Assembly (NCBI GenBank): GCA_963777095.1
Contig: CAVZOY010000006.1
Location: forward strand, 248,001 to 312,000
Direction: 5' to 3'
Length of the DNA stretch: 64,000 nt
Source: CAVZOY01 sp963777095
GTDB lineage: Bacteria > Actinomycetota > Actinomycetes > Mycobacteriales > Geodermatophilaceae
Shown: in pieces, positions 26,584-35,077 of the stretch
Layout of the letters: each line of letters starts with the position of its first letter
How positions within the stretch are numbered: the stretch's first letter is position 1
The notes under the pieces: generated by a model
Told to the model about the DNA's origin: nothing
What the model saw: the letters and a program-made list of their open reading frames with translations, nothing else
Databases searched by the model: none
Program-made: the position numbers and the translations under genes

Positions 26584-26920
26584 CTAAACGGTGTAACTCC
26601 CTTTGCCCAGGACCTCGGACGAACGACCTCGGTGGCGCGCAGCACGCACCCGCTGGAGGCGGCCCACGACCAGAGGGTCGGCGGCCAGGGCCGCAGGCTC
26701 GTCGACCAGCGCATTCAGCGCCTGGTAGTAGCGCGTGGGAGGCATGCCGAAGCGCGTGCGGATCGCCGTGTCCTTCGCGCCGGCGCGGCGCCACCACTGC
26801 CGTTCGAAGACGAGCATCTCGTGCTCCCGGCGCGTGAGCCCCGCCGCCAGCGGCCGTCGCCGGCGCCTCGGGGTCCACGGGCCGCGGCGGGGAGACCGCG
26901 GGGACCGGGTCGCTGCTCAT
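26584..26920 (-). CDS. DUF3263 protein (one +1 frameshift)
   Basis: 111 aa when one extra G near 26840 is skipped. The N-terminus is MSSDPVPAVSPPRPVDPEAP and then, in the next frame, LTRREHEMLVFERQWWRRAG, AKDTAIRTRFGMPPTRYYQA, LNALVDEPAALAADPLVVGR. The second part is the recognisable DUF3263 helical domain, which may fold like a small HTH. ATG 26920 fits the N-terminus. Without the correction only the 77-codon C-terminal portion from 26817 is in frame. Confidence 0.75.
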
Positions 26921-27014
26921 GTCGTCCTGCCACCCTTCCTGCTCGATCGGGCCACCGTGCGGCGGCGTCGGGACGACCGTAGGGAGGGGGTCCGACAATT
27001 CCGCGTCGCGGCGC

Positions 27015-27938
27015 TCAGAGCCCCGCCGGAACCGCGGACGTCGCGCCGTCGGGACGCCCGGGCGGCGCGCAGCGTGTCGACGGTGAAGACGGCCAGGGCG
27101 AGCCAGACGACGGCGAAGCCGACGAGTCGCAGCGGCGGCATCGGCTCGTCGTAGACGAAGACGCCGATGGCCAGCTGCATCGACGGGGTGAGGTACTGCA
27201 GCAGTCCGACCGTCGACAGCGGGATCCGACTGGTCGCGGCGGCGAAGAGCAGCAGCGGCACCGCGGTGGCCACGCCGGACCCGACGAGCAGCAGCAGATG
27301 GGCGGTGCCGGAGTTGCCCGCCGTCCCCTCGCCCTGCGCGTGCAGGACGGCGAGTACGACCAGCGCCGGGACGACGACGAGCGCCGTCTCCAGGAACAGC
27401 CCGGGTGCCGCGTCGACCCGCACCAGCTTCTTGAGCAGGCCGTACAGGCCGAAGGTGGCGGCCAGTGACCAGCGCGATCCACGGCGGGCGGCCGTAGTCG
27501 ACGGTGAGCACGGTGACCGCCACCGCCGCGATCCCCACGGCGACCCACTGCGCCGGCCGCAGCCGCTCCGACAGGACGACGACGCCCGAGCAGCACGCTG
27601 ACCAGCGGATTGATGAAGTAGCCGAGCGAGGTCTCGACGACCTGGCCGGAGTTGACCCCGTAGACGAAGACCAGCCAGTTGACGCTGATCAGCGCCGCCG
27701 CACCCACGAGGATCAGCAGCGCGCGCCGGTCGGTGACCGCGGCGCGGACGCGCGGCCAGGCGCGGATCACGGTCAGCAGCAGCGCGACGAAGACCAGCGA
27801 CCAGACGACCCGGTGGGCGACGATCTCCAGTCCGCCGGCCGGCTCGAGCAGCGGGAAGTAGAGCGGGAACAGGCCCCACAGCGCGTAGGCCCCCAGCCCG
27901 AAGGCCAGCCCCGGGCGGCGGTCGTCCACGCCCGGCAC
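27015..27938 (-). CDS. rarD: EamA/RarD-family drug/metabolite transporter (three +1 frameshifts)
   Basis: About 306 aa in ten hydrophobic segments after correction, beginning LAFGLGAYALWGLFPLYF as in RarD proteins. Single extra bases near 27586 (CTCGGGCGTC for CTCGGCGTC), 27466 (GTCACTGG for GTCCTGG) and 27056 (CCCGGGCG) switch frames. Joining them gives continuous sequence VLLGVVVLSERLRPAQW, IALVLAATFGLYGLLKK and a C-terminus ending AVPAGL. The total length (924 bases) is consistent with three insertions. GTG start 27938. RarD-type permeases are inner-membrane exporters of unknown substrate. Confidence 0.75.
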   Translation of the reverse strand: MPGVDDRRPGLAFGLGAYALWGLFPLYFPLLEPAGGLEIVAHRVVWSLVFVALLLTVIRAWPRVRAAVTDRRALLILVGAAALISVNWLVFVYGVNSGQVVETSLGYFINPLVSVLLGRRRPVGAAAAGAVGRRGDRGGGGHRAHRRLRPPAVDRAGHWPPPSACTACSRSWCGSTRHPGCSWRRRSSSSRRWSYSPSCTRRARGRRATPAPPICCCSSGPAWPPRCRCCSSPPRPVGSRCRRSDCCSTSPRRCSWPSASSSTTSRCRRCDSSASPSSGSPWPSSPSTRCAPPGRPDGATSAVPAGL

Positions 27939-28007
27939 GCTACGCCGGGCGAAGCAATGCGGACCGGGCCCCCGACGGCGCCGGCGGCGCGCCGGTCGGG
28001 CGACGGA

Positions 28008-28439
28008 TCAGACGGTCTGGATGTAGTCCACGAGCTGGCGGCGCTCCTCCTCGAGCTCGTCCAGCCGCGCCTTGACGACGTCGCCGATGGAGACGATGCC
28101 GACCAGGGCGTCGTCCTCGACGACCGGCACGTGCCGCACCCGCTGGTCGGTCATCAGCCGGGCCAGGTCCGTGAGCTGGACGCGCGGCACGCAGGTGTGC
28201 ACCTCGGCGGTCATGACGCTGGTGACGGGGTCGCCGAGGAGGCCGGCCCCGCGCTCGTGCAGCCCGCGGGCGATGTCGCGCTCGGAGAGGATGCCGTCGA
28301 TCCGCTGTCCGTCGGCCGAGACGACGAGCGCACCGATGCGCCGCTCGGTGAGAACGGCGAGCGCGTCCCGGACGCTCCGGGATCCGTCGATGGTGGCCAC
28401 GTCGTGACCCTTGCGCCGCAGCAGCTGACCGATCTCCAC
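28008..28439 (-). CDS. CBS-domain pair protein
   Basis: 143 aa consisting of two CBS motifs: VRDALAVLTERRIGALVVSA ... IDGILSERDIARGL and DLARLMTDQRVRHVPVVEDD ... LVGIVSIGDVVKARL. Such stand-alone Bateman modules bind adenine nucleotides. I take the GTG at 28439 because GGAGGA lies seven bases before it; the GTG 21 bases upstream would overlap that ribosome-binding site. Single gene, divergent from DUF5313. Confidence 0.87.
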   Translation of the reverse strand: MEIGQLLRRKGHDVATIDGSRSVRDALAVLTERRIGALVVSADGQRIDGILSERDIARGLHERGAGLLGDPVTSVMTAEVHTCVPRVQLTDLARLMTDQRVRHVPVVEDDALVGIVSIGDVVKARLDELEEERRQLVDYIQTV

Positions 28440-28604
28440 CTGGAGGTCCTCCGTCCGCACGCGTTCGCTCGCGTGACCCGAAGTGTGCCGGTGATCACAC
28501 CGCAGAGGCAACGGGAGCGGCGCCGGCCGGACCGGATCGGGCGACCCCGGGCCCGACCGCCGAGGGCCTGCCGTCGACGGTCCGCAGCGTCCTACCGTGG
28601 AGGC

Positions 28605-29020
28605 GTGCGGACCGAGCAGCGGCAGCGGTCGCGTCCGACCCCGGCTGCAGTGGGTCTGGTACGCCCTGGGCGGGGGGCTCCCCCGCGAGCTCTCGCCCTG
28701 GGTGCTGGCCGACACGACGCGGCGCACCTGGGTGTGGCGGCACATGAGCCGTGCCCTCGTGCAGCTGTTCCCGCTGCTCGTCGTCTGCGTCCTGCTCGTG
28801 CCCGTGCCCCTGGCCTACCGGGTGTCGGCCGCGGCCGGCGGCGTGATCCTCGGCCTGCTGTTCTCGCTGGCCTACATGACCGAGACCACCGAGCACCGCG
28901 TCACGAAGGCCGGCTATCCGTCCGGCACCGCGGGACGGGTGCGCAGCGAGCGGGTCGGAGCGGGAACGGGTCGAGCGACGGGCGCCCTACCGGCGGCACG
29001 GAGCCGGCAGCTTCGACTGA
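28605..29020 (+). CDS. DUF5313 membrane protein (two +1 frameshifts)
   Basis: About 137 aa. Skipping one G near 28643 joins VRTEQRQRSRPTP to LQWVWYALGGGLPRELSPW, the usual DUF5313 beginning. Skipping one G near 28953 gives the natural tail ERVERRAPYRRHGAGSFD and a stop at 29018-29020. Two hydrophobic helices (LFPLLVVCVLLVPVPLAYRV and AAAGGVILGLLFSLAYM) precede the ETTEHRVTKAGYPSGTAGRV motif of the family. The 416-base span fits two insertions. Function unknown. Confidence 0.72.
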
Positions 29021-29026
29021 CGCGGC

Positions 29027-29893
29027 TCAGCGCCGGTCGGTCGGACTGCGCCGCAGCGCCTCCCCCAGCAGCACGAAGCCGACCACCGCGGCGACCAGGA
29101 ACAGCGCCGGGAAGATCAGCAGGTGCGGCGCGACGGCGACCCGCGCCTGCGCCTCGAACAGCTGGATGCCCCACGACTCGGTCGGACGGCGCAGCCCGAC
29201 GCCGGCGAAGGTCAGCGTCGCCTCCGCTGCCACGATGAACCCGGCGTAGGCGCTCGCCGAGACGATCAACGGGCGCAGGCTGTGCGGCAGCACGTGCCTC
29301 AGCAGGACGCGCCCGGGGTGGGCACCCAACGCCCGGGCCGCGGTGACGAAGTCGCGCTGACGGGTCTCGAGGACGCTGGCCCGAAGCACCCGCACCATCG
29401 CGGGCCAGCCGAACGCGATCAGCACCAGCGAGACCTGCAGCGGCCCGCGCTCGTCGGTGCCGCTGAGCACGAGCACGCCGCCGAGCAGCAGCGGGATCCC
29501 GGACCACACGTCGGTGAGCCGGCTCAGCACGGTGTCCGTGCGCCCGCCGACGAAGCCGGCGAGCGCGCCGAGGACCAGCGCGACGAGCACCGTGCCGAGC
29601 ACGACCACCACCGTGATGCCGAGCGAGGTCCGGGCTCCGTAGACCGTCTTGGCCAGGTAGTCGCAGCCCTGCAGGTCGAAGCCGAACGGGTGGTCCCCGC
29701 TGGGCGGCAAAAGGCTGTTGGAGAGGTTGCACGAGCGCGGATCGGTGTCCGTGAACAGGGACGGCACCAGCGCCATCAGGCCCAACACGCCCAGGAGCAG
29801 CGAGGCGGTGATCAACCGCCCCTTACCCTGCCAACGGCCCGACCGTCGGACGTCCGGCGTCGCCAGCACCGTCCCGGTCACGACGAGGAGCAT
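29027..29893 (-). CDS. ABC transporter permease, DppC/OppC type
   Basis: 288 aa inner-membrane permease of the dipeptide/nickel importer class. About six hydrophobic segments are present; the first (LITASLLLGVLGLMALVPSL) is followed by the periplasmic loop with a FGFDLQGCDYL element, as in DppC. The EAA loop is ARALGAHPGRVLLRHVLPHS. ATG at 29893. Divergent from a DppB-type gene with only 35 bases between. No ATPase or substrate-binding protein occurs in the window. Confidence 0.85.
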   Translation of the reverse strand: MLLVVTGTVLATPDVRRSGRWQGKGRLITASLLLGVLGLMALVPSLFTDTDPRSCNLSNSLLPPSGDHPFGFDLQGCDYLAKTVYGARTSLGITVVVVLGTVLVALVLGALAGFVGGRTDTVLSRLTDVWSGIPLLLGGVLVLSGTDERGPLQVSLVLIAFGWPAMVRVLRASVLETRQRDFVTAARALGAHPGRVLLRHVLPHSLRPLIVSASAYAGFIVAAEATLTFAGVGLRRPTESWGIQLFEAQARVAVAPHLLIFPALFLVAAVVGFVLLGEALRRSPTDRR

Positions 29894-29928
29894 GCCGTGC
29901 GCGTCCCGGAGGGGTCCAGGAGGCTCCC

Positions 29929-30897
29929 GTGCTGAGGTTCACCGCGACCCGGGCCGTCCAGATGCTGGTCAGCGTGTGGGTGGCGATCACGCTGATCTTC
30001 ATCGCCGTGACCCAGCTGCCCGGCGACCCGGTGCGGGCCCTGTTCGGCTTCCGGCCGCCGCCACCGGAGCTCTACAACCGGATCGCGCACCGCTTCGGCG
30101 TCGACCGGCCGCTGTGGGAGCAGTACTGGCTGTACCTGTCCAACACGCTCACCGGCGACCTCGGCTACAGCTATCCGCTCAACGGCTACGGCACCGCCGC
30201 GACCGGTCCGGCGGTCACCGACACCATCGCCGCGGCGGCGCCGGTCAGCGCCGTCCTCGTGCTCGGGTCGCTGATCGTGCAGATCGTGGTGGGCGTCGGG
30301 CACCGGCGCCCTCGGCGCCCTGCGCCGGAGGCGCGTGCTCGACGCCGGCATCTACGCCCTGGCCGTCCTGCTCGTGGCCACCCCGGTGCTCGTGGCGGCG
30401 TACGTGCTGCGGACGATGCTCAGCGTGCAGTTGCGGTGGTTCCCGCTGAACGGCGTCCACGACGGGCCGGTGTCGTACGTGCTGCCCATCGTGGCGCTGA
30501 GCGCGCTGTCGATCGGCTACATCATCCTGCTGACCCGCGCGGAGGTGCGGGAGACGCTGTCCGCGCCGTTCCTCAAGGCGGCCCGCGGGCGGGGCTACAC
30601 GACCGCGCGACTGCTCACGCGTGCACGCGATGCGTCCGTCGCTGATCCCGGTGATCGCGTTCATCGCGGCCAACATCGGCGCAGCTGTTCGTCGGCCTGA
30701 TCATCGTGGAGGGCGTCTTCGGCCTGCCCGGTCTCGGCGGCGCGGTGTTCGAGGCGATCCGCTCGCGCGACCGGAGCCTGCTGATCGGCCTGGTCACGAT
30801 CTTCATCCTCGTGACGCTCGTCCTGAACACGCTCGCCGACCTGCTCATCGCACTGATCGACCCGCGGGTCCGTGCCGCCACCGTCCCGCAGAGCTGA
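29929..30897 (+). CDS. ABC transporter permease, DppB/OppB type (three +1 frameshifts)
   Basis: About 321 aa after removing single extra bases near 30299 (GTCGGGCACC), 30620 (CTCACGCGTG) and 30681 (ATCGGCGCAG). The rebuilt protein reads VVGVGTGALGALRRRRVLDA, LLTVHAMRPSLIPVIAFIAA and NIGQLFVGLIIVEGVFGLPG. These are standard DppB segments, with the EAA loop KAARGRGYTTARLLTVHAMR. GTG at 29929 follows GGAGGCTCCC. Partner of the divergent DppC-type permease. Three clustered disruptions could mean a decaying gene, but the reading sense is otherwise fully kept. Confidence 0.75.
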
Positions 30898-30945
30898 CGC
30901 GACCGCGAGCAGAGCTGACGCGACCGCGAGCAGAGCCGACGCGGG
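30890..30945. repeat. 21 bp tandem repeat between permease stop and tRNA-Thr
   Basis: AGAGCTGACGCGACCGCGAGC occurs at 30890 and 30911, and a third partial copy (AGAGCCGACGCG) at 30932 runs into the 3' end of the tRNA gene. The first copy contains the permease stop codon. Confidence 0.8.
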
Positions 30946-31006
30946 GACTCGAACCCCGAACCGCCCGATTACAAGTCGGGTGCGCTACCAGTTGCGCCAC
31001 GCCGGC
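30934..31006 (-). tRNA. tRNA-Thr (anticodon TGT)
   Basis: Folds as a complete cloverleaf on the minus strand. Acceptor GCCGGCG/CGTCGGC has one G-T pair. The D arm is GCGC-AACTGGTA-GCGC. The anticodon arm is CCCGA-CTTGTAA-TCGGG with TGT at positions 34-36. The T arm is CGGGG-TTCGAGT-CCCCG. CCA is not encoded. Decodes ACA. Confidence 0.95.
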
Positions 31007-31090
31007 GGTACATGGGAACAAGTCCCGGGACCAGGATAGGGACTACGCAGGGGACGACTGCGCGGCTCCACGACGAGCGTGCCCGGGACG

Positions 31091-32410
31091 TCACGTGCCC
31101 AGGGCTGCGCCGAGGCGGGCCACCGCTGCGACCTCGGCGTCGTGGATCGCGGCCAGGTGCCCGCTCATGCCGGCCAGCACCGCCGCGAGGCGCTCCTCGT
31201 CCAGCGGAGGCGCGTCGGCGTGCTCGGCCCGCAGCCGCCACAGCTCCTCGGCGGCCGCCGCCCGCTCCGCCGCACCCGCGTCGCCCTCGGCGACCGCTCC
31301 GGTGACCGTGGCGGTGAGGGTCCGCAGCCGGGCGATCGCCGGGACGTCGTCCGGCAGCGCCGTCTCGGCGAGGGCGTGCCAGCGGTCGGCGATCTCCCGC
31401 CACCGCGGCGCCTCGGCGGCCAGCGCCGGCTCGTCGAGCAGGACGGCGGCCTGCTCGAGCCCGTCGGCGAACAGGCCGCGCAGGTGCCCGCCGTCCATCC
31501 CGGCGGGCTCGACGCCCTCCCACACGCTGGCCAGTGCCCGCAGCAGCTGGCGCCGGTCGGCGAACACCGTCGGCCACCCCTTCGCGGCTCGGGGGTCGAC
31601 GAGCAGCCGGGACCACTTCCGCCAGGCGGGCAGCGCGAAGGAGGTCGACGTCCCGCCGAGGTGGTCCACGCCGGCTTCCAGCCCGGCGCGCACCGCGGCG
31701 CGCAGCCGGTCGGCGAGCACGGTGACGTCCGTCGTCCGGACGACGAGCATCGCGTTGCGGTAGCTGCCCACCCGCGATCGCGCCCGGTCCAGGTCCGGAG
31801 CCGACACGGTCAGCGGCGCCAGCGTGCGGTCGTCGACGTGCACACGACTCCCGGCGGCGGCGTAGGCGACGACCGGATGGCCGCCCTGTCCGTCGAGGAA
31901 CGGCGGCAGGTTCCAGTAGCCCAGGTGGTAGCGGTCCGGCCAGACGATCGCCGGATCGCCGGCGGCCAGCGTCGAGGTCAGCGCCTGGGCCGCGGCCGCG
32001 GCGCCGCCGGTGCGCGACCAGGCGACGTCCAGGCCCAGCCGGTCGACCGTCGTGGCCAGCCGCCGGTCGAAGTACTGCCAGGAGTTCGTGAACCCGAGGG
32101 TGACTATCCGGCTGTCGTCGTGGGCGAACTCCCAGAGGATGTAGCCGGCGCCGAGCCCGCCGCCGACGAGGAACAGCAGCGGCTCGGTCAGCGGCCCGTC
32201 GGGGCCGGCGACCCCACGGTGGGCGAGCACGTTGGCCAACGCCGCGGTGTCCGGGTCGGTGCCACCGCGCAGGGCCCATCCGAGGTCGACGACGGGACCG
32301 GTGTCGACGGCGCCGCCGGCGACATGGGCGCGGGCGACGGCGTAGCGCTCGCCGGTCCGGGCCATCCGCGCGCGCACGCGGGCCTTGAGCTGCTTGGCCG
32401 TGGTCATCAT
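31091..32410 (-). CDS. BtrH N-terminal / DUF4872-type protein
   Basis: 439 aa. After an N-terminal helix (AKQLKARVRARMARTGERYA) the protein has LLFLVGGGLGAGYILWEF, FTNSWQYFDRRL and a cysteine-peptidase-like fold pattern with HLGYWNLPPFLDGQGGHPVV. DUF4872-like helices follow (GTSTSFALPAWRKWSRLLVD). BtrH of butirosin biosynthesis transfers an acyl chain from a carrier protein; I see no carrier protein or antibiotic genes here, and the usual nucleophile Cys is not evident. ATG 32410 follows GGGAGAG seven bases upstream. The 274-base upstream gap to marR holds nothing I can identify beyond its promoter. Confidence 0.75.
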   Translation of the reverse strand: MMTTAKQLKARVRARMARTGERYAVARAHVAGGAVDTGPVVDLGWALRGGTDPDTAALANVLAHRGVAGPDGPLTEPLLFLVGGGLGAGYILWEFAHDDSRIVTLGFTNSWQYFDRRLATTVDRLGLDVAWSRTGGAAAAAQALTSTLAAGDPAIVWPDRYHLGYWNLPPFLDGQGGHPVVAYAAAGSRVHVDDRTLAPLTVSAPDLDRARSRVGSYRNAMLVVRTTDVTVLADRLRAAVRAGLEAGVDHLGGTSTSFALPAWRKWSRLLVDPRAAKGWPTVFADRRQLLRALASVWEGVEPAGMDGGHLRGLFADGLEQAAVLLDEPALAAEAPRWREIADRWHALAETALPDDVPAIARLRTLTATVTGAVAEGDAGAAERAAAAEELWRLRAEHADAPPLDEERLAAVLAGMSGHLAAIHDAEVAAVARLGAALGT

Positions 32411-32684
32411 GGTCGGACTCTCCCGGCTGCGCCCGCGGCGACGGCTCCACGCGCCGCGCGCCGCCGCAGCCGTGACATCCGAACCGGTGAGGACGTCCGG
32501 GCCGTGCAGCGCCTCGAGGCTCTCGAAGTCCCCTTTGCCCCGCGTCGCCGGCCCGCGTGGAGGACCGGTCTGGGGTTGGGCGTGAGGCTCGCCGGGAGTC
32601 ACGATAGCCCCGGCCCCGGGACAAGAACAGCGACAACGCACGGGACCGGTCGGAGCGTCCCCAGCGACAGTCGGGGCCGTGACA

Positions 32685-33188
32685 TCAGGGGCTGTCGGGC
32701 ACCGGGAGGGCAGGCGGGCAGCCGTCCGGGTGGACGACCTGACGAACCCGTGTGGCGATCTCGTGCAGCTGGCGCACCTGGGTCCTCGTCAGCGGGTCGA
32801 AGACCAGCCGTCGCACCTCGGCGGCGTGGCCGGGCGCGGTGGCGACGACCTTCTCCCAGCCGGCGTCGGTCAGGACGGCGAGCGTGGAGCGACCGTCCTG
32901 GGGATCGGGCCGGCGGGTCACCCAGCCGCGCTTCTCCAGGCGGTCGACGGTGCGGGACAGCCGCGGCAGTCCGCCGTTGGCGAGCGCGGCGACCTCACTC
33001 ATCCGCATCGTGCGTGCGGGGCTCATGGAGAGCATCGCCATCACGGTGTACTCGAAGTGGCTGATGCCGGCGTCGCGCTGCAGCTGCGCGTCCAGCGCGT
33101 CCGGCAGCCAGCTGATCATCCCGGCCAGCGCGAACCAGGTCTGCTGCTCCTCCCCGGTGAGCCACCGGGTCTCCTCGACCGCCTCCAC
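32685..33188 (-). CDS. MarR-family transcriptional regulator
   Basis: 167 aa winged-helix regulator: FEYTVMAMLSMSPARTMRMS, EVAALANGGLPRLSRTVDRL and the wing KRGWVTRRPDPQDGRSTLAV. GTG 33188 is chosen because GGAGG lies five bases before it; a TTG nine codons earlier would lie inside operator copy 1. Divergent from a DoxX gene and an oxidoreductase. Three copies of a 16 bp dyad in the shared promoter suggest autorepression and control of the neighbours, with release by an electrophile or phenolic ligand as in many MarR proteins (inference). Confidence 0.9.
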   Translation of the reverse strand: MEAVEETRWLTGEEQQTWFALAGMISWLPDALDAQLQRDAGISHFEYTVMAMLSMSPARTMRMSEVAALANGGLPRLSRTVDRLEKRGWVTRRPDPQDGRSTLAVLTDAGWEKVVATAPGHAAEVRRLVFDPLTRTQVRQLHEIATRVRQVVHPDGCPPALPVPDSP

Positions 33189-33200
33189 CGCTGCCTCCGT

Positions 33201-33283
33201 TACTTGACGACGCAAGAGAACTCTTCAGCCAGATACTTGACGGCGCAAGCAACTCTCCATACGGTCACTTGCGTCGTCAAGTA
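33201..33283. promoter_or_regulatory. Triple MarR operator array
   Basis: TACTTGACGACGCAAG at 33201-33216, TACTTGACGGCGCAAG at 33234-33249, and the same site inverted (CTTGCGTCGTCAAGTA) at 33268-33283. Start-to-start spacing is 33 and 34 bp, close to three helical turns, so all lie on one face. Located between divergent marR and doxX. Confidence 0.85.
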
Positions 33284-33303
33284 AAGCATCGAAGGGCCGG
33301 AAC

Positions 33304-33678
33304 GTGGACGTGATCTTGTGGGTCGTCGCCGGGGTGCTCGCCGCGGCCTTCCTCGCCGCCGGGCTGATGAAGGTGACCCAGCCGAGGAAGAAGCTCAGAG
33401 ACTCGGGCATGCCGTGGGTCGAAGACTTCAGCGACGGGGCGGTGAAGGGCATCGGCGCACTGGAGGTGCTGGGGGCGATCGGCCTGATCCTGCCCGCAGC
33501 GCTGGACATCCTTCCGGTGCTCGTGCCGATCGCTGCGACCGGCCTGGCACTGGTCATGGTCGGTGCCGCGTTCACCCACGCCCGCCGCCGGGAGCCGCAG
33601 GCGATCGCCGTCAACCTCGTTCTGCTCGCCCTGGCCGCGTTCGTGGCCTGGGGCCGGTTCGGCCCCTACGCCTTCTGA
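33304..33678 (+). CDS. DoxX-family membrane protein
   Basis: 124 aa with four hydrophobic helices: VILWVVAGVLAAAFLAAGLM, GIGALEVLGAIGLILPAALD, VLVPIAATGLALVMVGAAFT and VNLVLLALAAFVAWG. The DoxX-like motif AAGLMKVTQPRKKL follows helix 1. GTG start 33304. First gene of the plus-strand unit controlled from the MarR operator region; the oxidoreductase follows after about 100 bases. DoxX proteins often accompany redox or quinone stress enzymes. Confidence 0.86.
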   Translation: MDVILWVVAGVLAAAFLAAGLMKVTQPRKKLRDSGMPWVEDFSDGAVKGIGALEVLGAIGLILPAALDILPVLVPIAATGLALVMVGAAFTHARRREPQAIAVNLVLLALAAFVAWGRFGPYAF

Positions 33679-33780
33679 CCCCCTCGGCGGTCGACCTCAT
33701 GGGTGACCGCCGGACACCGCCTCCGTTCCGGCCGCAGCCATTGCCGAGGTGATCCCGTCCCACACCCGAGGAGTTCCCCC

Positions 33781-34728
33781 ATGCGCGCACTGCACGTTCC
33801 CTCCACCGGAGAGCAGCCCCAGCTCGCCGACCTGCCCACCCCCGAGCCGACCGAGGGCACCGTCCTGATCCGCGTCAAGGCCGCGGGCCTCAATCCGGTC
33901 GACAACAGCATCGCCGCCGGCGTGTTCGCCCAGTTGGGACTGCCGCACGAGTACCCGCTCGTGCTCGGCCGCGACGCCGCCGGCGTCGTCGAGGCCGTGG
34001 GCGCCGGCGTCGATCACGTTTCCGTCGGCGACGAGGTGCTCGGCCACGTCCTGCTCGCCCCGCCCATCTCTGCCGGCACGCTGGCCGAGTACGCCGTCCT
34101 GCCGGTCGCCGCGGTCACGCTCAAGCCGGCCGGCTTGGACTTCGTCACCGCTGCGGCTCTGCCGCTGGCCGGAGCGGCCGCCGCTCAGTCCGTCGAGGCC
34201 GTCGACCCCCAGCCGAGCCAGACCGTGCTGGTCAACGGGGCCTCCGGCGGCGTCGGCTCGTACGCCGTCCAGTTGCTCGCCGCCCGCGGCGTCACCGTCG
34301 TGGCCACCGGCACCGCTGCCGACACCGACCGGCTCGAACAGTTGGGCGCGGACAGCGTCGTCGACTTCACCGCCGGACCGGTCGCCGATCAGGTCCGAGC
34401 CGCCTACCCCGACGGGGTCGACGCGCTGATCAACCTCGCCGGCTTCACCGCCGACGACGTTCCCGTCGGCGCCGTCCGAACCGGCGGCAAGGTCGCCAGC
34501 ACCACAGTGCTCCCCGACGGGGCCAACCTCACCGCCGCTGGGCTGACCGGCACCACCGTCATGGCCAGCCCGGTCAAGGAGGTCATCGCCCCGTTGGCCG
34601 AGCAGGCAGCCCACGGCACCCTGCAGGTCCAGATCCAGGCGGTACTTCCGCTCGAGCGGGCCACCGACGGCCTCGACACCCTGGCCGGCGGCCAGGGCAG
34701 GGGGAAGATCGTCGTCACCATCGACTGA
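33781..34728 (+). CDS. NADP-dependent zinc-type oxidoreductase (quinone reductase/MDR family)
   Basis: 315 aa medium-chain reductase without structural zinc. The N-terminal GroES-like domain has AAGLNPVDNSIAAG and PLVLGRDAAGVVEAVGAGV; the Rossmann domain has VLVNGASGGVGSYAVQLLAA and LINLAGFTADD. It fits NADPH:quinone reductases. ATG at 33781 with GAGGAG seven bases upstream. Together with MarR and DoxX this looks like a small inducible electrophile/quinone-response unit. Confidence 0.9.
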   Translation: MRALHVPSTGEQPQLADLPTPEPTEGTVLIRVKAAGLNPVDNSIAAGVFAQLGLPHEYPLVLGRDAAGVVEAVGAGVDHVSVGDEVLGHVLLAPPISAGTLAEYAVLPVAAVTLKPAGLDFVTAAALPLAGAAAAQSVEAVDPQPSQTVLVNGASGGVGSYAVQLLAARGVTVVATGTAADTDRLEQLGADSVVDFTAGPVADQVRAAYPDGVDALINLAGFTADDVPVGAVRTGGKVASTTVLPDGANLTAAGLTGTTVMASPVKEVIAPLAEQAAHGTLQVQIQAVLPLERATDGLDTLAGGQGRGKIVVTID

Positions 34729-34749
34729 GCGCCAGACGCGCGCGCGAGG

Positions 34750-35001
34750 TCAGCGGAACGGGTCGCGACCGGGCTCGTCCACCGGCTCGCCGGCCGCGTC
34801 GAGTTGTCGCAGACGTGGCGGGCCACCGCCGTGCCACCCACTGTGGGGGGCGTCGAGGAGCCACGGGCGCCCGGTGTCAGGACAGCAATAGCGCACGGTC
34901 CAGTTCACCGCATCGACCTCCAGCTCGGTCAGGTGCTCTCGCGCGTAGTCGTCTGCTTCGTTGCCGTTCAGTTCGTAGAGCGAGCCACATGCGCACCGCA
35001 T
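34750..35001 (-). CDS. Small Cys-containing hypothetical protein
   Basis: 83 aa. Starts MRCACGSLYELNGNEADDYA and contains WTVRYCCPDTGRPWLLD; the CxC and CC pairs could bind one metal. ATG 35001 is preceded by GAGGAGGA at optimal distance, so it is very likely translated. No family recognised. Convergent with the oxidoreductase and downstream of the PaiB-like gene on the same strand (77 base gap). Confidence 0.7.
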   Translation of the reverse strand: MRCACGSLYELNGNEADDYAREHLTELEVDAVNWTVRYCCPDTGRPWLLDAPHSGWHGGGPPRLRQLDAAGEPVDEPGRDPFR

Positions 35002-35077
35002 CCGACGGTCCTCCTCGCCGCAGGGGTCATGAAAGCTGCGCAGTCCAGCACGGAAGGGGTTCCGGACGACGCTCGGC

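Noticed and set aside
30890..30945. CRISPR-like or iteron array
   Set aside because: Simple 21 bp tandem duplication without spacers and with no replication gene nearby.
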